The notes under the pieces were generated by a model. That model was not told the origin of the DNA and did not search any database. It was given only the letters and a program-made list of their open reading frames with translations. The translations under genes and the position numbers were made by a program. DNA of 64,000 nt from Scytonema tolypothrichoides VB-61278 (GTDB lineage: Bacteria > Cyanobacteriota > Cyanobacteriia > Cyanobacteriales > Nostocaceae): NCBI RefSeq assembly GCF_000828085.3, contig NZ_JXCA02000027.1, positions 367,039 through 431,038 on the forward strand, in the 5' to 3' direction. Of the stretch, positions 34,662 to 44,801 are shown one piece after another (within the stretch, counting starts at the first letter, position 1; each line of letters starts with the position of its first letter).

Positions 34662-35963
34662 TCAATGTTTCGTCATTGTTACTGGTTGGCATAATGGCAA
34701 TGTGATTGTGAACGTAGTACCTTTTTCAACTTCACTCTCCACAATGATTTGACCACCGTGTATATCCACAAGCTTTTTGACAATTGCTAGCCCCAGTCCG
34801 TTACCTGGGATATCAGCAACATTCTCACCGCGATGAAATGGTTCAAACAGCAGTTGTTGATCTGGTTTTGAAATACCAATTCCTCTGTCTTTTATCTGGA
34901 AAATCACTTTTTCATCTTGGCAGGAAAGTACCATATCAACTGTGCTGCCCTTTGGAGAATACTTGAGCGCATTCGAGAGTAAATTCGTGAGAATGGGTTG
35001 TAGTAATTTTTTATCCATACAAACTGCTTGACAATCACCCTGACTGACAAAAGTAACTGTATGCTGGTTGCTTTCGCTCAAATTCATTTGAGCCAATATA
35101 TCATGGCAGAATTGAATCAGATTCAGTCGTTTTGGCTCGAACTTTAGCTTTCTTGCCTGTGCTGTATCAATGATGAAAACTTCATCCATTAATTGATTGA
35201 GGTGTTCGACTGTTGTTTGAACCCGTTGGAGATATTGTAGTTTTTTCTCCTCACTCCAACTGTGAAGATGACGTTTCAATAAGCTAGTGGAGAATGAAAT
35301 CATGTTCAGCGAAGAGCGGAATTCATGACAAATCATGGAGACAAATCGCTCTTTTTGTTCACCGATTCCTTCTTCTTGTGCTATAATCTTAACATTTCCT
35401 TTTTCGGGTCGCAAACTGTTGGTAATGTCCCGAAAACTCCATACTGTGCCGATGATTTGCTCACCAAGCTGCAGAGGTTGGCAGTATTGCTGAAAAACCC
35501 GACCATCTTTCAAGTCCAGAGTATCATAACCCTCAACATCTCCTTGGGTGTTTAGTTCCTGAATACGCCTACAAAAGCTTTCTCGATCTTTAAGTTGATT
35601 CTGATAAAAAGTTAGGCATTGGTTATGGTTGCGTGATTTCATGATGGACTCTGGAATCTGCCACATTTGGACAAATTTCTGATTAAAGCTAACAATACGT
35701 CCGTTGAAGTTGATTGCAATAACACCTGCAGCAGTAGATTCTAAAGTCGCCTGAACTAAAGAAAGAGACTTTTCTAGTTCTGCTTCTGCCTGCAGACGCT
35801 CAACTTTTTCACGGTATATTTGTTCATTAGCGTTACGTAATTGAGCAAGAAGCTTTTGCACTTTGCTTTCTAAAGCTTCATGAGTTTTTGGTGAGGTTAA
35901 TAAAGATGGCTTGTGGTTGTTGATATCGCGAACAAACATACTCTCTACTAATGTCAAAGTCAT
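34662..35963 (-). CDS. PAS-domain sensor histidine kinase (soluble)
   Basis: 433 aa with no membrane helix. Coiled coil (about 30-75), PAS domain (about 80-195; AAGVIAINFNGRIVSFNQKF, then VWSFRDIT), HisKA with phospho-His in CHEFRSSLNMISF, and HATPase_c with NLLSNALKYSP, DRGIGI and GNGLGLAIVKK. The H-box has SS where most read TP, a mild variation. Probably signals to the AraC-type response regulator next in the operon. A cytoplasmic ligand or redox cue is likely but unidentified. Confidence 0.88.
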   Translation of the reverse strand: MTLTLVESMFVRDINNHKPSLLTSPKTHEALESKVQKLLAQLRNANEQIYREKVERLQAEAELEKSLSLVQATLESTAAGVIAINFNGRIVSFNQKFVQMWQIPESIMKSRNHNQCLTFYQNQLKDRESFCRRIQELNTQGDVEGYDTLDLKDGRVFQQYCQPLQLGEQIIGTVWSFRDITNSLRPEKGNVKIIAQEEGIGEQKERFVSMICHEFRSSLNMISFSTSLLKRHLHSWSEEKKLQYLQRVQTTVEHLNQLMDEVFIIDTAQARKLKFEPKRLNLIQFCHDILAQMNLSESNQHTVTFVSQGDCQAVCMDKKLLQPILTNLLSNALKYSPKGSTVDMVLSCQDEKVIFQIKDRGIGISKPDQQLLFEPFHRGENVADIPGNGLGLAIVKKLVDIHGGQIIVESEVEKGTTFTITLPLCQPVTMTKH

Positions 35964-36519
35964 TACATATTATTTGAAGCAGTGTTTTCGTCCGCCTAGG
36001 ACTGTAAGTCCCAGGCTTATAGCTGAAGTCCATTAAAATGGACTGATGTTGAATCTGTTTCTATAACCCCCTTTTTAGACTCAACTGTACGAATGCTCGG
36101 ATGCAACGTCTCTACAAGGGTTCAGCCAAAAATCACAAGGGGGAGAAACCAACTCGGATTTGGTGTAAATAGGGATTTTAGACATTGCAAATCCTCTCAA
36201 CCTCCTTTTTTGAGGGAGGGTTTGTGTAAATTCTGTGTTTGATTGTTTTCCAGTACTTTCAAAAAAACTTATAGTAATTCTTCTTTTAGAATCACCAAGA
36301 AAACTGTATGCTGCATCAACGGCTTTTTTTCTACAAAAGCATTTTTAGAAAATTGAATAACCTGGTTTTTACAGAAAAGAGTTCTCAAGCACTTGATTTT
36401 TATTATAAGGTTTGAACTAGAAACAAATCTCTGAAAAACGTCTGACTCCTACTGCAACAAACAGATAAATTTCCCTTGACTAAAGTTGACATAATAAGTA
36501 TATATTCTTACCACTATAG
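35964..36519. other. Gap with dispersed repeats upstream of the PAS kinase
   Basis: At about 35994-36046 is a repeat hairpin with AAGTCCCAGGCTTATAGCTG and AGTCCATTAAAATGGACT, sharing AGTCCCAGGCTT with the gap at 31383-31595. At about 36100 is a half MITE palindrome (GATGCAACGTCTCTACA). At 36411-36525 lies the element shared with 14824-14945. No gene is supported. Confidence 0.5.
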
Positions 36520-37182
36520 TCACGGTTTATCCTGATCATCCCAGAGGATAGAAGTGGCATAAATCGCCAGCTGTGCCCGGTTCTTCAAATTCAAACGGTT
36601 AAACAGATTGGTCACGTAAGATTTCACTGTTCCTTCCGAAATAAAAAGCCGTTGAGCAATCTCGCGATTGGTAGCACCTGTGCCAATTAAGCGCAACACA
36701 TCTCGCTCCCTAGCAGGTAATTCAGCCGGAACAGTTGGGCTAGATTCGCGATGCTTGGAGGTTGAACTGGAAGCTTGAGTGATCAACTTTTCCATGAGTC
36801 CGGGGGCTAGCTGTGTATAACCGCGATGGACAAACCGAATTGACTCTGCTAATTCTTCAGATAGCATATCTTTGAGCAAATACCCTTTAGCACCAGCCTG
36901 TACCGAGTCGGCAATGTATTCATCATCATCGAAGGTACTCAAAACAATGACTTTGACTTTTGGAAAGCGTTGAGTGATGATGTGTGTAGCCTCCTTGCCA
37001 TCCATGATTGGCATCCGCACATCCATCAATACCACATCTGGTTGCAAAGTCTCTACTTGCTGAATTGCAGCTTTTCCATTCTCCGCTGTACCTACGACTT
37101 GCAAATCTGGCTCTAAGCTGAGCATGGCTTTGATACCGTCGCGGACAAGATTTTGGTCATCTACCAGTAACAAACGAATCAT
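36520..37182 (-). CDS. NarL/FixJ-family response regulator
   Basis: 220 aa. Receiver domain with phospho-acceptor Asp in PDVVLMDVRMPIMDGKEA and Lys in GYLLKDM, then a LuxR-type HTH (LPARERDVLRLIGTGATNRE, followed by IAQRLFISEGTVKSYVTNLF). It begins 13 bp after the kinase gene on the same strand and is evidently its partner. Targets unknown. Confidence 0.93.
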   Translation of the reverse strand: MIRLLLVDDQNLVRDGIKAMLSLEPDLQVVGTAENGKAAIQQVETLQPDVVLMDVRMPIMDGKEATHIITQRFPKVKVIVLSTFDDDEYIADSVQAGAKGYLLKDMLSEELAESIRFVHRGYTQLAPGLMEKLITQASSSTSKHRESSPTVPAELPARERDVLRLIGTGATNREIAQRLFISEGTVKSYVTNLFNRLNLKNRAQLAIYATSILWDDQDKP

Positions 37183-37195
37183 CTTGTGTACCTGC

Positions 37196-38866
37196 TTATG
37201 ATGAGGACAAACTTTTATCTTGGCTCCAAAGATACATCCGGTGTCGAAATTCTGCAGCTACCTGAGCATCGGGAATTTTTGTTGCTATCTCGTCTACCAG
37301 TTCTAGTGGAGAAATTTCAGCCCAAGTATGAAGCGTTTCCTGAATCAGCAATGGAGCAAACGGTCCGATTAAATCCATCAGTTGTTGCTGACATTGGTAA
37401 AGAAAATTCTCATCAATAATTTGGTAGCTCAACGAACCTGAGAAATCTTCTCCAGTGCTTTTTGATTGGCTGGGGCTTGAATTCAACAAAAGCGTTACTT
37501 GCTCCTCCACCTCAGTTGGTTGAGCAGTAGGGATGCCAGAGAACGCTTTCGCAATGACTTGTTTACAGTTGAGCACCTGTTGCGTCGCTTGTTGCACCAA
37601 GGATGAGCCAAGCGAACCAATATAGTCTGCCAAAATCTTTTCCAACCGTGAGTTGTAATAGAAAGCCAAGCCTCCTGTTGATTCTGTGCTGGTCCAAGCC
37701 AAAATATCAGCAGCAATATTGTCTAGTGACTTCTCTTGCTGGAATGGCAATTCAACGTTGAACCGATGACTCTTTTTTGGGTCTGTTTCAATACCGAACT
37801 GACTGCTCAATGCTTGTCGAAATTCAGCAGCCACTTGAGGATCGGGAATTTTTGCGGCTATGGTTTCTACTAGTTCTCGTCGGGAAAGACCAGGCGAAGA
37901 CTTAAGCGTTTCCTGTATCTGGAACGGAGCCAATGATCCCAGCAAATTCGTTAGTTTTTGTTTACATTGGCGAATAAAACTCTCATCAATAGCTTGATCG
38001 CTTGAGTTTGATAAACGTTCCCCAGTGGATTCCAGTTGACGAGGGGGTGGGTTCAACCACGAGGATTGTTCGTTGTAACGAATAACTGAGCTTGCTGTTG
38101 GTCGTGCAGCAATCAAGATACAGAAATCATCATTATTATTATGAGCAATATTATTATGACTAACGTTGTTTGATAATTTCTCTGGTGTAGCTTCTTGCGG
38201 GATTGGCAGTGAAATCTTGAGCTGACAACCCTTTGCTGGCTCTGATTCGATGTGTAGCTGACCATTTAATGCTGCTACCCGTTCTGCCATTCCCTGTAGT
38301 CCAAATCCCTTTGGCAACGCATTTCGTTTAAATCCCTTGCCATTGTCTGTGATCACAAGCTGCACCCTGCCTGGAATGGTTCTGATCTGAATTTGTACTA
38401 CTGTTGCTGCTGCGTGCTTGCAGATATTGGTCAGGGCTTCTTGTACAATTCGGTAGACTGTGGTGTTTACCTCTTGAGGCAGAGCCGCAGACAGGTTTAT
38501 GTAGGTCGAGATTGATAAGCCACTGACTTGCTGAAAATCTTCTACTAGAGATTTAATCAATTGTTCTAGAGGCTTGTCAGCATTTTCTGTTGCTCGTAAT
38601 GAGCAGACAGACTGTCGTACTTCCTTGATAGCATTCGCACCAAGCCCTTGAGCTCGCGTCAGAAAAAATTTAGCCTTAGTTGGATCAAGCCTCCAAAGCT
38701 TAAGAGCAGTTTGCAACTGAATATTGAGCGCCGTTAGCGTTTGTCCCAGTGAATCATGGAGATCGCGAGCGATACGTTGACGCTCCCTAGCCTTAGCGAT
38801 TTCCTCAATTTGGACTGCACATTCGTGTAGTTGCTCGTAGACTGATGAGAGTTCTTCCCAAGCCAT
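37196..38866 (-). CDS. NarL-type histidine kinase with duplicated C-terminal helical domain
   Basis: 556 aa from ATG 38866, with AGGGAG 7 bp upstream; a TTG at 38884 overlaps that site. HisKA_3 with phospho-His 37 in RDLHDSLGQTL, HATPase (about 120-225; EALTNICKHA, DNGKGF, GFGLQGMAERV). Beyond the kinase, about 330 residues contain two similar units: one around FIRQCKQKLTNLLGSLAPFQ to DPQVAAEFRQAL and one around FLYQCQQQLMDLIGPFAPLL to DAQVAAEFRHRM, with a different helical block between. The units recall a small helical domain found in cyanobacterial S/T kinases. No membrane helix, so the input is cytoplasmic. Confidence 0.85.
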   Translation of the reverse strand: MAWEELSSVYEQLHECAVQIEEIAKARERQRIARDLHDSLGQTLTALNIQLQTALKLWRLDPTKAKFFLTRAQGLGANAIKEVRQSVCSLRATENADKPLEQLIKSLVEDFQQVSGLSISTYINLSAALPQEVNTTVYRIVQEALTNICKHAAATVVQIQIRTIPGRVQLVITDNGKGFKRNALPKGFGLQGMAERVAALNGQLHIESEPAKGCQLKISLPIPQEATPEKLSNNVSHNNIAHNNNDDFCILIAARPTASSVIRYNEQSSWLNPPPRQLESTGERLSNSSDQAIDESFIRQCKQKLTNLLGSLAPFQIQETLKSSPGLSRRELVETIAAKIPDPQVAAEFRQALSSQFGIETDPKKSHRFNVELPFQQEKSLDNIAADILAWTSTESTGGLAFYYNSRLEKILADYIGSLGSSLVQQATQQVLNCKQVIAKAFSGIPTAQPTEVEEQVTLLLNSSPSQSKSTGEDFSGSLSYQIIDENFLYQCQQQLMDLIGPFAPLLIQETLHTWAEISPLELVDEIATKIPDAQVAAEFRHRMYLWSQDKSLSSS

Positions 38867-39330
38867 ACGTTTGCTCCCTGGCAATTGAAACTGTGATACT
38901 TAAAATTATGCGACGCTGCAACTAGTGGTCTGTCAATTTTAATTTCAGGGGCTAATATTTTTTTAAGTTTATTTGCAAAAATTATCGAAATCTAGCCATT
39001 CCTCAAAAGTTTTTGACATGATACTATAACTCGAACTTTTTATACTGTATTTTTTCTACTGTATAAGTTATATTTCACTTCAACGAGTGTTTATTCCGCA
39101 AAAATATCTGCTTTATGTGATGATTGTAAAACAACTTTAGAAAGTAAAAAGTTAAATTTTGAATGGAAATTTTAACGACTACTGACTACTCAAACTTCAC
39201 ATAACTTAATAAAGTTATGTGAAGATAACTGAGAATAATCGTGAACTCAAATCGGGCACAAAGCTGATAAGTCACGCACTGCGGTAGTCTAGATAAAGTG
39301 AATTTATCTCCCGGCTTGATATATTTCTTT
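38867..39330. other. AT-rich gap between kinase and hemC genes
   Basis: 464 bp with no credible frame. It contains short inverted pieces (CTTCACATAACTTAATAAAG with TTATGTGAAG at 39195-39224) and AT-rich stretches suitable for divergent promoters. Nothing else recognised. Confidence 0.4.
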
Positions 39331-40302
39331 ATGACATCTGTTGTTTCCAGTTCTCCACGCACAATCCGTATTGGTACTCGCAAAAGCCAACTGGCTCTTA
39401 TTCAAACTTACTGGGTACAAGAACAACTCAAGAAAAGCTTTCCTGATATCTCTTTTGACGTTCACACTATGTCTACTCAGGGTGACAAGATCCTGGATGT
39501 TGCTTTAGCTAAGATTGGCGATAAAGGATTATTTACCAAAGAACTTGAAGTAGGCATGGTGAATCAGGAGATTGATTTTGCTGTTCACTCTCTCAAGGAT
39601 TTGCCCACTCGCTTACCAGAAGGGTTAGTTCTGGCAGCAATTACAGAACGAGAAAACCCAGCAGACGCTTTAGTTGTGCATGAAAAACACAAAGAGAAGC
39701 AAATTGATACACTGCCAGAGGGTGCTGTTATCGGTACATCTTCCCTACGACGCTTAGCACAGTTGCGGCATCATTTCCCTCACTTAACATTTAAAGATGT
39801 GCGGGGAAATTTAAACACACGTATGGCCAAACTGGACGCTGGTGAGTATGACGCGCTGATTTTGGCAGTTGCGGGTTTAGAGCGATTGGGAATGGGCGAT
39901 CGCATCCATCAAAGTCTACCAAAAGAAATTTCTCTCCACGCCGTTGGGCAAGGTGCTTTGGGAATTGAATGTCGAGAGGACGATAGCGAATTGATATCGC
40001 TGCTCAAAGCTATTGAACATCCCGAAACACGCGATCGCTGTCTTGCTGAGCGAGCTTTCTTGCGCGAACTAGAGGGCGGTTGTCAAGTCCCCATTGGCGT
40101 AAATACCGAAATCGATGGAGATAATTTAACCCTAACGGGTATAGTTGCAAGCGTAGATGGTCAAAAGCTTGTCCAAGATACAGTCACAGGGAAAGCTCAA
40201 AATGCCGAACAGCTGGGCGAAGAACTCGCACACCTGCTACGCACACAGGGAGCACAGGAAATTTTGGATGAAATCTTCACTCAGATTCAACGAGGTTCTT
40301 GA
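39331..40302 (+). CDS. hemC: Hydroxymethylbilane synthase (porphobilinogen deaminase)
   Basis: Polymerises four porphobilinogens to hydroxymethylbilane for haem and chlorophyll synthesis in the cytoplasm. 323 aa from ATG 39331 ([20 protein letters not shown]). Signature pieces: [53 protein letters not shown] and [10 protein letters not shown], whose Cys carries the dipyrromethane cofactor. Complete and typical. Apparently monocistronic. Confidence 0.97.
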   Translation: MTSVVSSSPRTIRIGTRKSQLALIQTYWVQEQLKKSFPDISFDVHTMSTQGDKILDVALAKIGDKGLFTKELEVGMVNQEIDFAVHSLKDLPTRLPEGLVLAAITERENPADALVVHEKHKEKQIDTLPEGAVIGTSSLRRLAQLRHHFPHLTFKDVRGNLNTRMAKLDAGEYDALILAVAGLERLGMGDRIHQSLPKEISLHAVGQGALGIECREDDSELISLLKAIEHPETRDRCLAERAFLRELEGGCQVPIGVNTEIDGDNLTLTGIVASVDGQKLVQDTVTGKAQNAEQLGEELAHLLRTQGAQEILDEIFTQIQRGS

Positions 40303-40371
40303 ACTTTTGTGCAAACAGATGTGATTAGATAAGAATGAGACCTGTTGCAATCATTCGGTTTCTTTTAAAAA

Positions 40372-40434
40372 AACCACAGATGAACACATAAACACAGATG
40401 TTTTATCTGTGTATCTTTGTGTTTATCTGTGGTT
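40372..40434. repeat. Long inverted repeat after hemC
   Basis: AACCACAGATGAACACA pairs with TGTGTTTATCTGTGGTT, spanning 63 bp, 70 bp after the hemC stop. Long hairpins of this sequence type are common repeats; it may also end the hemC transcript. Confidence 0.6.
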
Positions 40435-40462
40435 CTAAATGTTACGAAGACTTGGATTGAAA

Positions 40463-40551
40463 CCTCACCCCCGCTTCTAATCCCCACGGAGTGGGAGTCC
40501 CGAGTTCCCCTCTCCGAAATTGCCCAGAGGGGTGGCGCAGCCGGGGTGAGG
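40463..40551. repeat. GC-rich inverted repeat with CCTCACCCC/GGGGTGAGG ends
   Basis: Arms CCTCACCCCC and CCGGGGTGAGG enclose CCCCTCTCCG and CAGAGGGG. A relative with CTCACCTC and GAGGTGAG arms is at 57932-57995. Dispersed palindromic repeat. Confidence 0.6.
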
Positions 40552-40629
40552 TATAGATGAAGTCAGTAAGCGCGGATCTGATATTAAAACAACTCTAACC
40601 TAGGCAGAATTGAGGGAACACAGATTATC

Positions 40630-42078
40630 ATGCGGATTTTATTTGTGGCAGCAGAAGCAGCTCCCATTGCAAAAGTTGGTGGAATGGGTGATGTTGTTGG
40701 AGCACTCCCCAAAATCTTGAGGGACATGGGGCATGATGTGCGGATATTCTTGCCTTACTACGGTATGCTACCAGACAAAATGGAAATTCCCCAAGAGCCA
40801 ATTTGGTGGGGATTTGCCATGTTCCAAAGCTTTGCAGTGTACGAAACTGTTCTGCCTGGTACTGATGTTCCCTTGTACTTATTTGGACATCCGGCTTTTT
40901 CGCCTCGTCGAATTTACGCTGGAGATGATGAAGATTGGCGGTTCACATTATTTGCTAACGGAGCTGCGGAGTTTTGTTGGAATTACTGGAAACCGGAAAT
41001 TATCCACTGTCACGATTGGCATACAGGAATGATTCCTGTGTGGATGCATCAATCTCCTGATATCAGCACTGTTTTTACAATACACAACTTGGCATATCAA
41101 GGTCCGTGGCGTTGGTTTTTAGAGAAAATTACTTGGTGTCCTTGGTATATGCAAGGACATAACACAATGGCAGCTGCAGTACAGTATGCAGATAAAGTGA
41201 ATACTGTTTCCCCAACTTATGCTGAGCAAATTAAGACAGCTGCTTATGGTGAAACTTTAGAAGGGTTATTGTCTTTTATTAGTGGCAAGTTGTCGGGTAT
41301 TATCAACGGCATTGATACAGAAGTGTACGACCCAGGCACCGATAAGTACATAGCTCAAACCTTTGATACTGAGAGTTTAGAGAAACGCAAAGCGAATAAA
41401 ATTGCTTTACAAGAAGAAGTGGGGTTAGAAGTCAACAGCAATGCCTTTTTTATTGGTATAGTAACGCGGTTGGTAGAACAAAAAGGCATCGATTTGATAT
41501 TGAATATTCTGGATCGCTTTTTAGCGTATACAGATGCACAGTTTGTTTTGTTGGGGACAGGCGATCGCTACTACGAAACCCAAATGTGGCAACTCGCATC
41601 CCGCTATCCCGGACGCATGGCAACTTACCTACTATATAATGATGCCTTAGCTCGTCGCATCTATGCGGGTACCGATGCTTTCTTGATGCCAAGCCGTTTT
41701 GAACCTTGCGGTATTAGCCAAATGATGGCTTTGCGTTACGGTTCTGTGCCAATTGTGCGTCGTACTGGGGGATTAGTTGATACTGTATTCCATCATGATC
41801 CAACGAACCATGCAGGTACTGGTTATTGCTTTGATCGTTATGAACCACTGGATTTATTTACCTGTATGATACGGGCATGGGAAGGTTTCCGTTACAAGGA
41901 TTACTGGCAAGAGTTACAGCAACGCGGGATGAGTCAAGACTTTAGTTGGTATCAATCTGCTAAGCAGTACGTGAACCTGTATCGGTCGATTTATGGCTTA
42001 CCACCTGAAGAAGAAGAGCAACAGCCACAGCAGGAGGAAGCGCAAGTTGATGAGCCAGTAGCTAGTAGTAAGTCCTAA
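40630..42078 (+). CDS. glgA: Glycogen synthase (ADP-glucose, GT5)
   Basis: 482 aa. Elongates alpha-1,4-glucan from ADP-glucose. GT5 hallmarks: N-terminal [13 protein letters not shown] for ADP-glucose, [22 protein letters not shown] at the domain junction, VTRLVEQKG, and [18 protein letters not shown] in the C-domain. The acidic tail [14 protein letters not shown] is an extra not needed for catalysis. Cyanobacteria often have two glgA forms; I cannot say which this is. Monocistronic by context. Confidence 0.95.
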   Translation: MRILFVAAEAAPIAKVGGMGDVVGALPKILRDMGHDVRIFLPYYGMLPDKMEIPQEPIWWGFAMFQSFAVYETVLPGTDVPLYLFGHPAFSPRRIYAGDDEDWRFTLFANGAAEFCWNYWKPEIIHCHDWHTGMIPVWMHQSPDISTVFTIHNLAYQGPWRWFLEKITWCPWYMQGHNTMAAAVQYADKVNTVSPTYAEQIKTAAYGETLEGLLSFISGKLSGIINGIDTEVYDPGTDKYIAQTFDTESLEKRKANKIALQEEVGLEVNSNAFFIGIVTRLVEQKGIDLILNILDRFLAYTDAQFVLLGTGDRYYETQMWQLASRYPGRMATYLLYNDALARRIYAGTDAFLMPSRFEPCGISQMMALRYGSVPIVRRTGGLVDTVFHHDPTNHAGTGYCFDRYEPLDLFTCMIRAWEGFRYKDYWQELQQRGMSQDFSWYQSAKQYVNLYRSIYGLPPEEEEQQPQQEEAQVDEPVASSKS

Positions 42079-42159
42079 ATGTAGAACTTTCACGTCGCAC
42101 AACAAGCGATAGTATCGCTAACAGACTATAAGTCTGGGGCTACACAAACAAAGGAGCCA

Positions 42160-42448
42160 GGTGCTAACAGCGGGTTTCCCCACTTGTAGACGCCGGAGGC
42201 GGCTTCCCGAAGGGTAGCACCTGGCGTCCTGCCTCCGCAGGCTAGAATCAGTCCACGTAGGTGGTGAGACAGCGCGAATGACGGCTTTCCCGACCTAGGC
42301 GACTGCGTTCGCGTAAGCGCAAAGCGTGCCGCTAGGCATACGCGCAGCGTGTCCCTTTGGGACTCAGCGTCTCCGTTCGGCCTCAAGCCGTGCCCGTTCG
42401 GCCTCAAGCCGTGGCGTTAGCCATAGGGCATAGGAGATACCCGAAGGG
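42160..42448. repeat. Dispersed GC-rich repeat block, copy 1
   Basis: The segment 42305-42448 matches 62123-62245 nearly base for base (GCGTTCGCGTAAGCGC... to ...ATACCCGAAGGG), except that this copy has a 21-bp tandem duplication of CGTTCGGCCTCAAGCCGTGC. Upstream, 42160-42304 holds related fragments. Minus-strand open frames here are by-products of the composition. Confidence 0.8.
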
Positions 42449-42827
42449 AGTTCGCCTGTGTAGGCGCGATTTCTAATCGCCAGGCCTTTTTGCAAAATTG
42501 GGATGTTCCCGTCAAAACTGCCTGGATTTGTAACCAGCAACCTGGTTATTTCTGTTTCTGGGCAGTTTCCAACCAACTTTTACCGATTTCAATCGGGATA
42601 CCCAGCAGAATCATCACCATCTATAGAACGTAATACCCAAACAGATGCTCTACAAATATCTGAACTTTGATGTTGCAATGATTTTTGTAGTAGAGTAAGT
42701 AGCTGGACAGAAATAAATAAGACTATGTAAAAAAAGGTTAAGTTCAGAGCCGTCGGATGCGATCGTTGACTAAAAAGTTGCGTTTGTATGAAACAATAAC
42801 CCGGACAGGTAAGAACATTTAGTGACT

Positions 42828-43460
42828 ATGTCATCTCCTCCCTTAAGAGTCTTCCTGACACAAGAACAAGATGGAAAACTTTTGGAGTTCAAAAGAACAG
42901 CCCATGTACCACAAATCGCCAAGGACAGAGCAGAATTGTTAAGGCTGTCTTGACGAGGATGGAAAGTCAAGCAATTAGCATCCTATCTCAATTGGACTCC
43001 AAGCAGAGTTCGCGCGACTATCCACAGATGGCAAAATTCCGGTTTAGCAGGACTGTGGAATGGGCCACGTTCTGGAAGAAAACCCAAATGGCGACCAGAA
43101 GACATCGAATCAGTGGAAGCTGTTTTAGCGAAAGAGCAACGTACCTACAACAGTAACCAATTGTGCCAAAAATTAGCTAAAAACTTGACTTGTTCGCCTG
43201 AGTACCCGTCAATTAAGAAGGATACTCAAAAAAAGGGGAGCCAGTGCGAAGGGAAACGCTCTGCCGACTTGAAGCAACTGGCATGGTGATTTGGAAACGA
43301 ACTCGTGCATAAGGTCGCCAAAAACAAAACCCTGATGTGCACTCTTTAGCCCAAGCTGACCTAGATATGCTGGAGATAGCTGCCTAAAGCGTGAAATTTC
43401 TCTAAAATACTTGGATGAATCTGGTTTTAGCTTGTGGTCAGCACTCAGTTATACCGTTTC
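42828..43460 (+). pseudogene. Decayed IS630-family transposase
   Basis: Translation in shifting frames gives RGWKVKQLASYLNWTPSRVR (HTH), LWNGPRSGRKPKWRPED, NPDVHSLAQADLDMLEIAA and finally YLDESGFSLWSALSYT, the DES region of an IS630 DDE transposase. There is an in-frame TGA after ELLRLS and at least two frame changes; the C-terminal third is missing. Inactive remnant. No intact terminal repeats seen. Confidence 0.8.
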
Positions 43461-43659
43461 ACTTTAAGATTGATACAAATAGGCAGCAGGGAAGCACAGG
43501 AGAAAGAATTAGAGACCAATCATTTGTATCAAGTATTTCGTGAAATGCTATCAGAGTGTCAAAACCACTGTCTGAGTGTTTTTATTGGGTGCTTTGTTAT
43601 TAATTAGATTTAATATGATAAATGGGCATTGCCCAAACTAAAATTTTTGACTATTTAGT

Positions 43660-44757
43660 ATGAATCTTTCACTCAGCAAACTACTGCCATTGTTAATTTT
43701 GACACTACTATTTCCATTAGTGTTTCTCAATGGCTGGCTAGCGTTTCGAGTTATTCAATATTTTCAACCCCTTATAACAACTCTTTTTTTAGCAAGTTTA
43801 CTTGCCTTTATCCTCAATTATCCTGTTTCGATTCTTCAGCAACGGGGAGTGAAAAGAAATTATGGAGTGGCATTAGTTTTTTTGACAACTGTAATAATTA
43901 TATTTGCTTTAGGTTTGACTCTGTTGCCCATTGTTTTACAGCAGTCTCATGAAATGGTGACAACACTTCCTCAATGGATTGATTCTAGTGAGTCTCAATT
44001 TAAAAATATTAATGCTTGGATACTAAATCACGGTTTAAAAGTAAATTTGAATCAGATATTTGTTCAAATAGTAAATCGCCTCCCTAATGAGTTAGAATAT
44101 CTGGCAGATAAAATCTTTAGTATTATCATAGACACTATTGATAGTATTTCAGAAGCTTTAATTACAGTCGTGCTAACTTTTTATTTACTATTAGATGGTG
44201 ATAGAATTTGGAATACTTTTTTTAAAAAAATATCCTTAAGCTTTGGTGAGCAGTTAAAGCAGTCTATTCAACAAAACTTTCAAAATTATTTAATTGGTCA
44301 GGTAGCTTTGGCTTTCCTGATGGGTATTTCACTTACTATAGTGTTTCTCGTTCTTCAAGTCCAGTTTGCTTTACTCTTTGGTTTGGGAGTAGGGATTTTG
44401 AGCCTAATTCCCTTTGGTGATGTTGTTAGTCTTGCTGTAGTTACTCTTATTATAGCTTCACATGACTTTTGGCTAGCAGCAAGGGTTTTAGCTGTAGCCG
44501 TTGTCATTGACCAATTAATTGACCAAGCTATTGCTCCAAGACTTTTAGGTAGTTTTACAGGACTTAGACCAATATGGGTTTTGATTTCTTTACTGGTAGG
44601 AACTTACATTGGTGGAGTTTTAGGGTTACTGATTGCTGTACCCATAGCAGGTGTGATTAAAGATGCACTAGATAGTTGGCAACTTGCTTCTAAACCTGAT
44701 TATTCCGACAAAGTTGTTGAGGGTAAAGAATTGCCAGAAATATTAACAAATGAGTAG
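43660..44757 (+). CDS. AI-2E family transporter (PerM/YdiK type)
   Basis: 365 aa with about eight membrane helices: an N-terminal pair, a helical cytosolic or periplasmic segment (about 90-150), and C-terminal helices including GLGVGILSLIPFGDVVSLAV and the family hallmark DQAIAPRLLGSFTGLRPIWV. Members export autoinducer-2 or act as ion/proton antiporters; the substrate here is not known. Length and topology are normal. Confidence 0.88.
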   Translation: MNLSLSKLLPLLILTLLFPLVFLNGWLAFRVIQYFQPLITTLFLASLLAFILNYPVSILQQRGVKRNYGVALVFLTTVIIIFALGLTLLPIVLQQSHEMVTTLPQWIDSSESQFKNINAWILNHGLKVNLNQIFVQIVNRLPNELEYLADKIFSIIIDTIDSISEALITVVLTFYLLLDGDRIWNTFFKKISLSFGEQLKQSIQQNFQNYLIGQVALAFLMGISLTIVFLVLQVQFALLFGLGVGILSLIPFGDVVSLAVVTLIIASHDFWLAARVLAVAVVIDQLIDQAIAPRLLGSFTGLRPIWVLISLLVGTYIGGVLGLLIAVPIAGVIKDALDSWQLASKPDYSDKVVEGKELPEILTNE

Positions 44758-44801
44758 TCATTGGGTTATTACTGGACAACCAGGTATTTCGTGTAAATTC
44801 A

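Noticed and set aside
42126..42576. Minus-strand open frames over the GC-rich repeat
   Set aside because: They follow the repeat composition, and the same repeat at 62123 gives no protein-like product.
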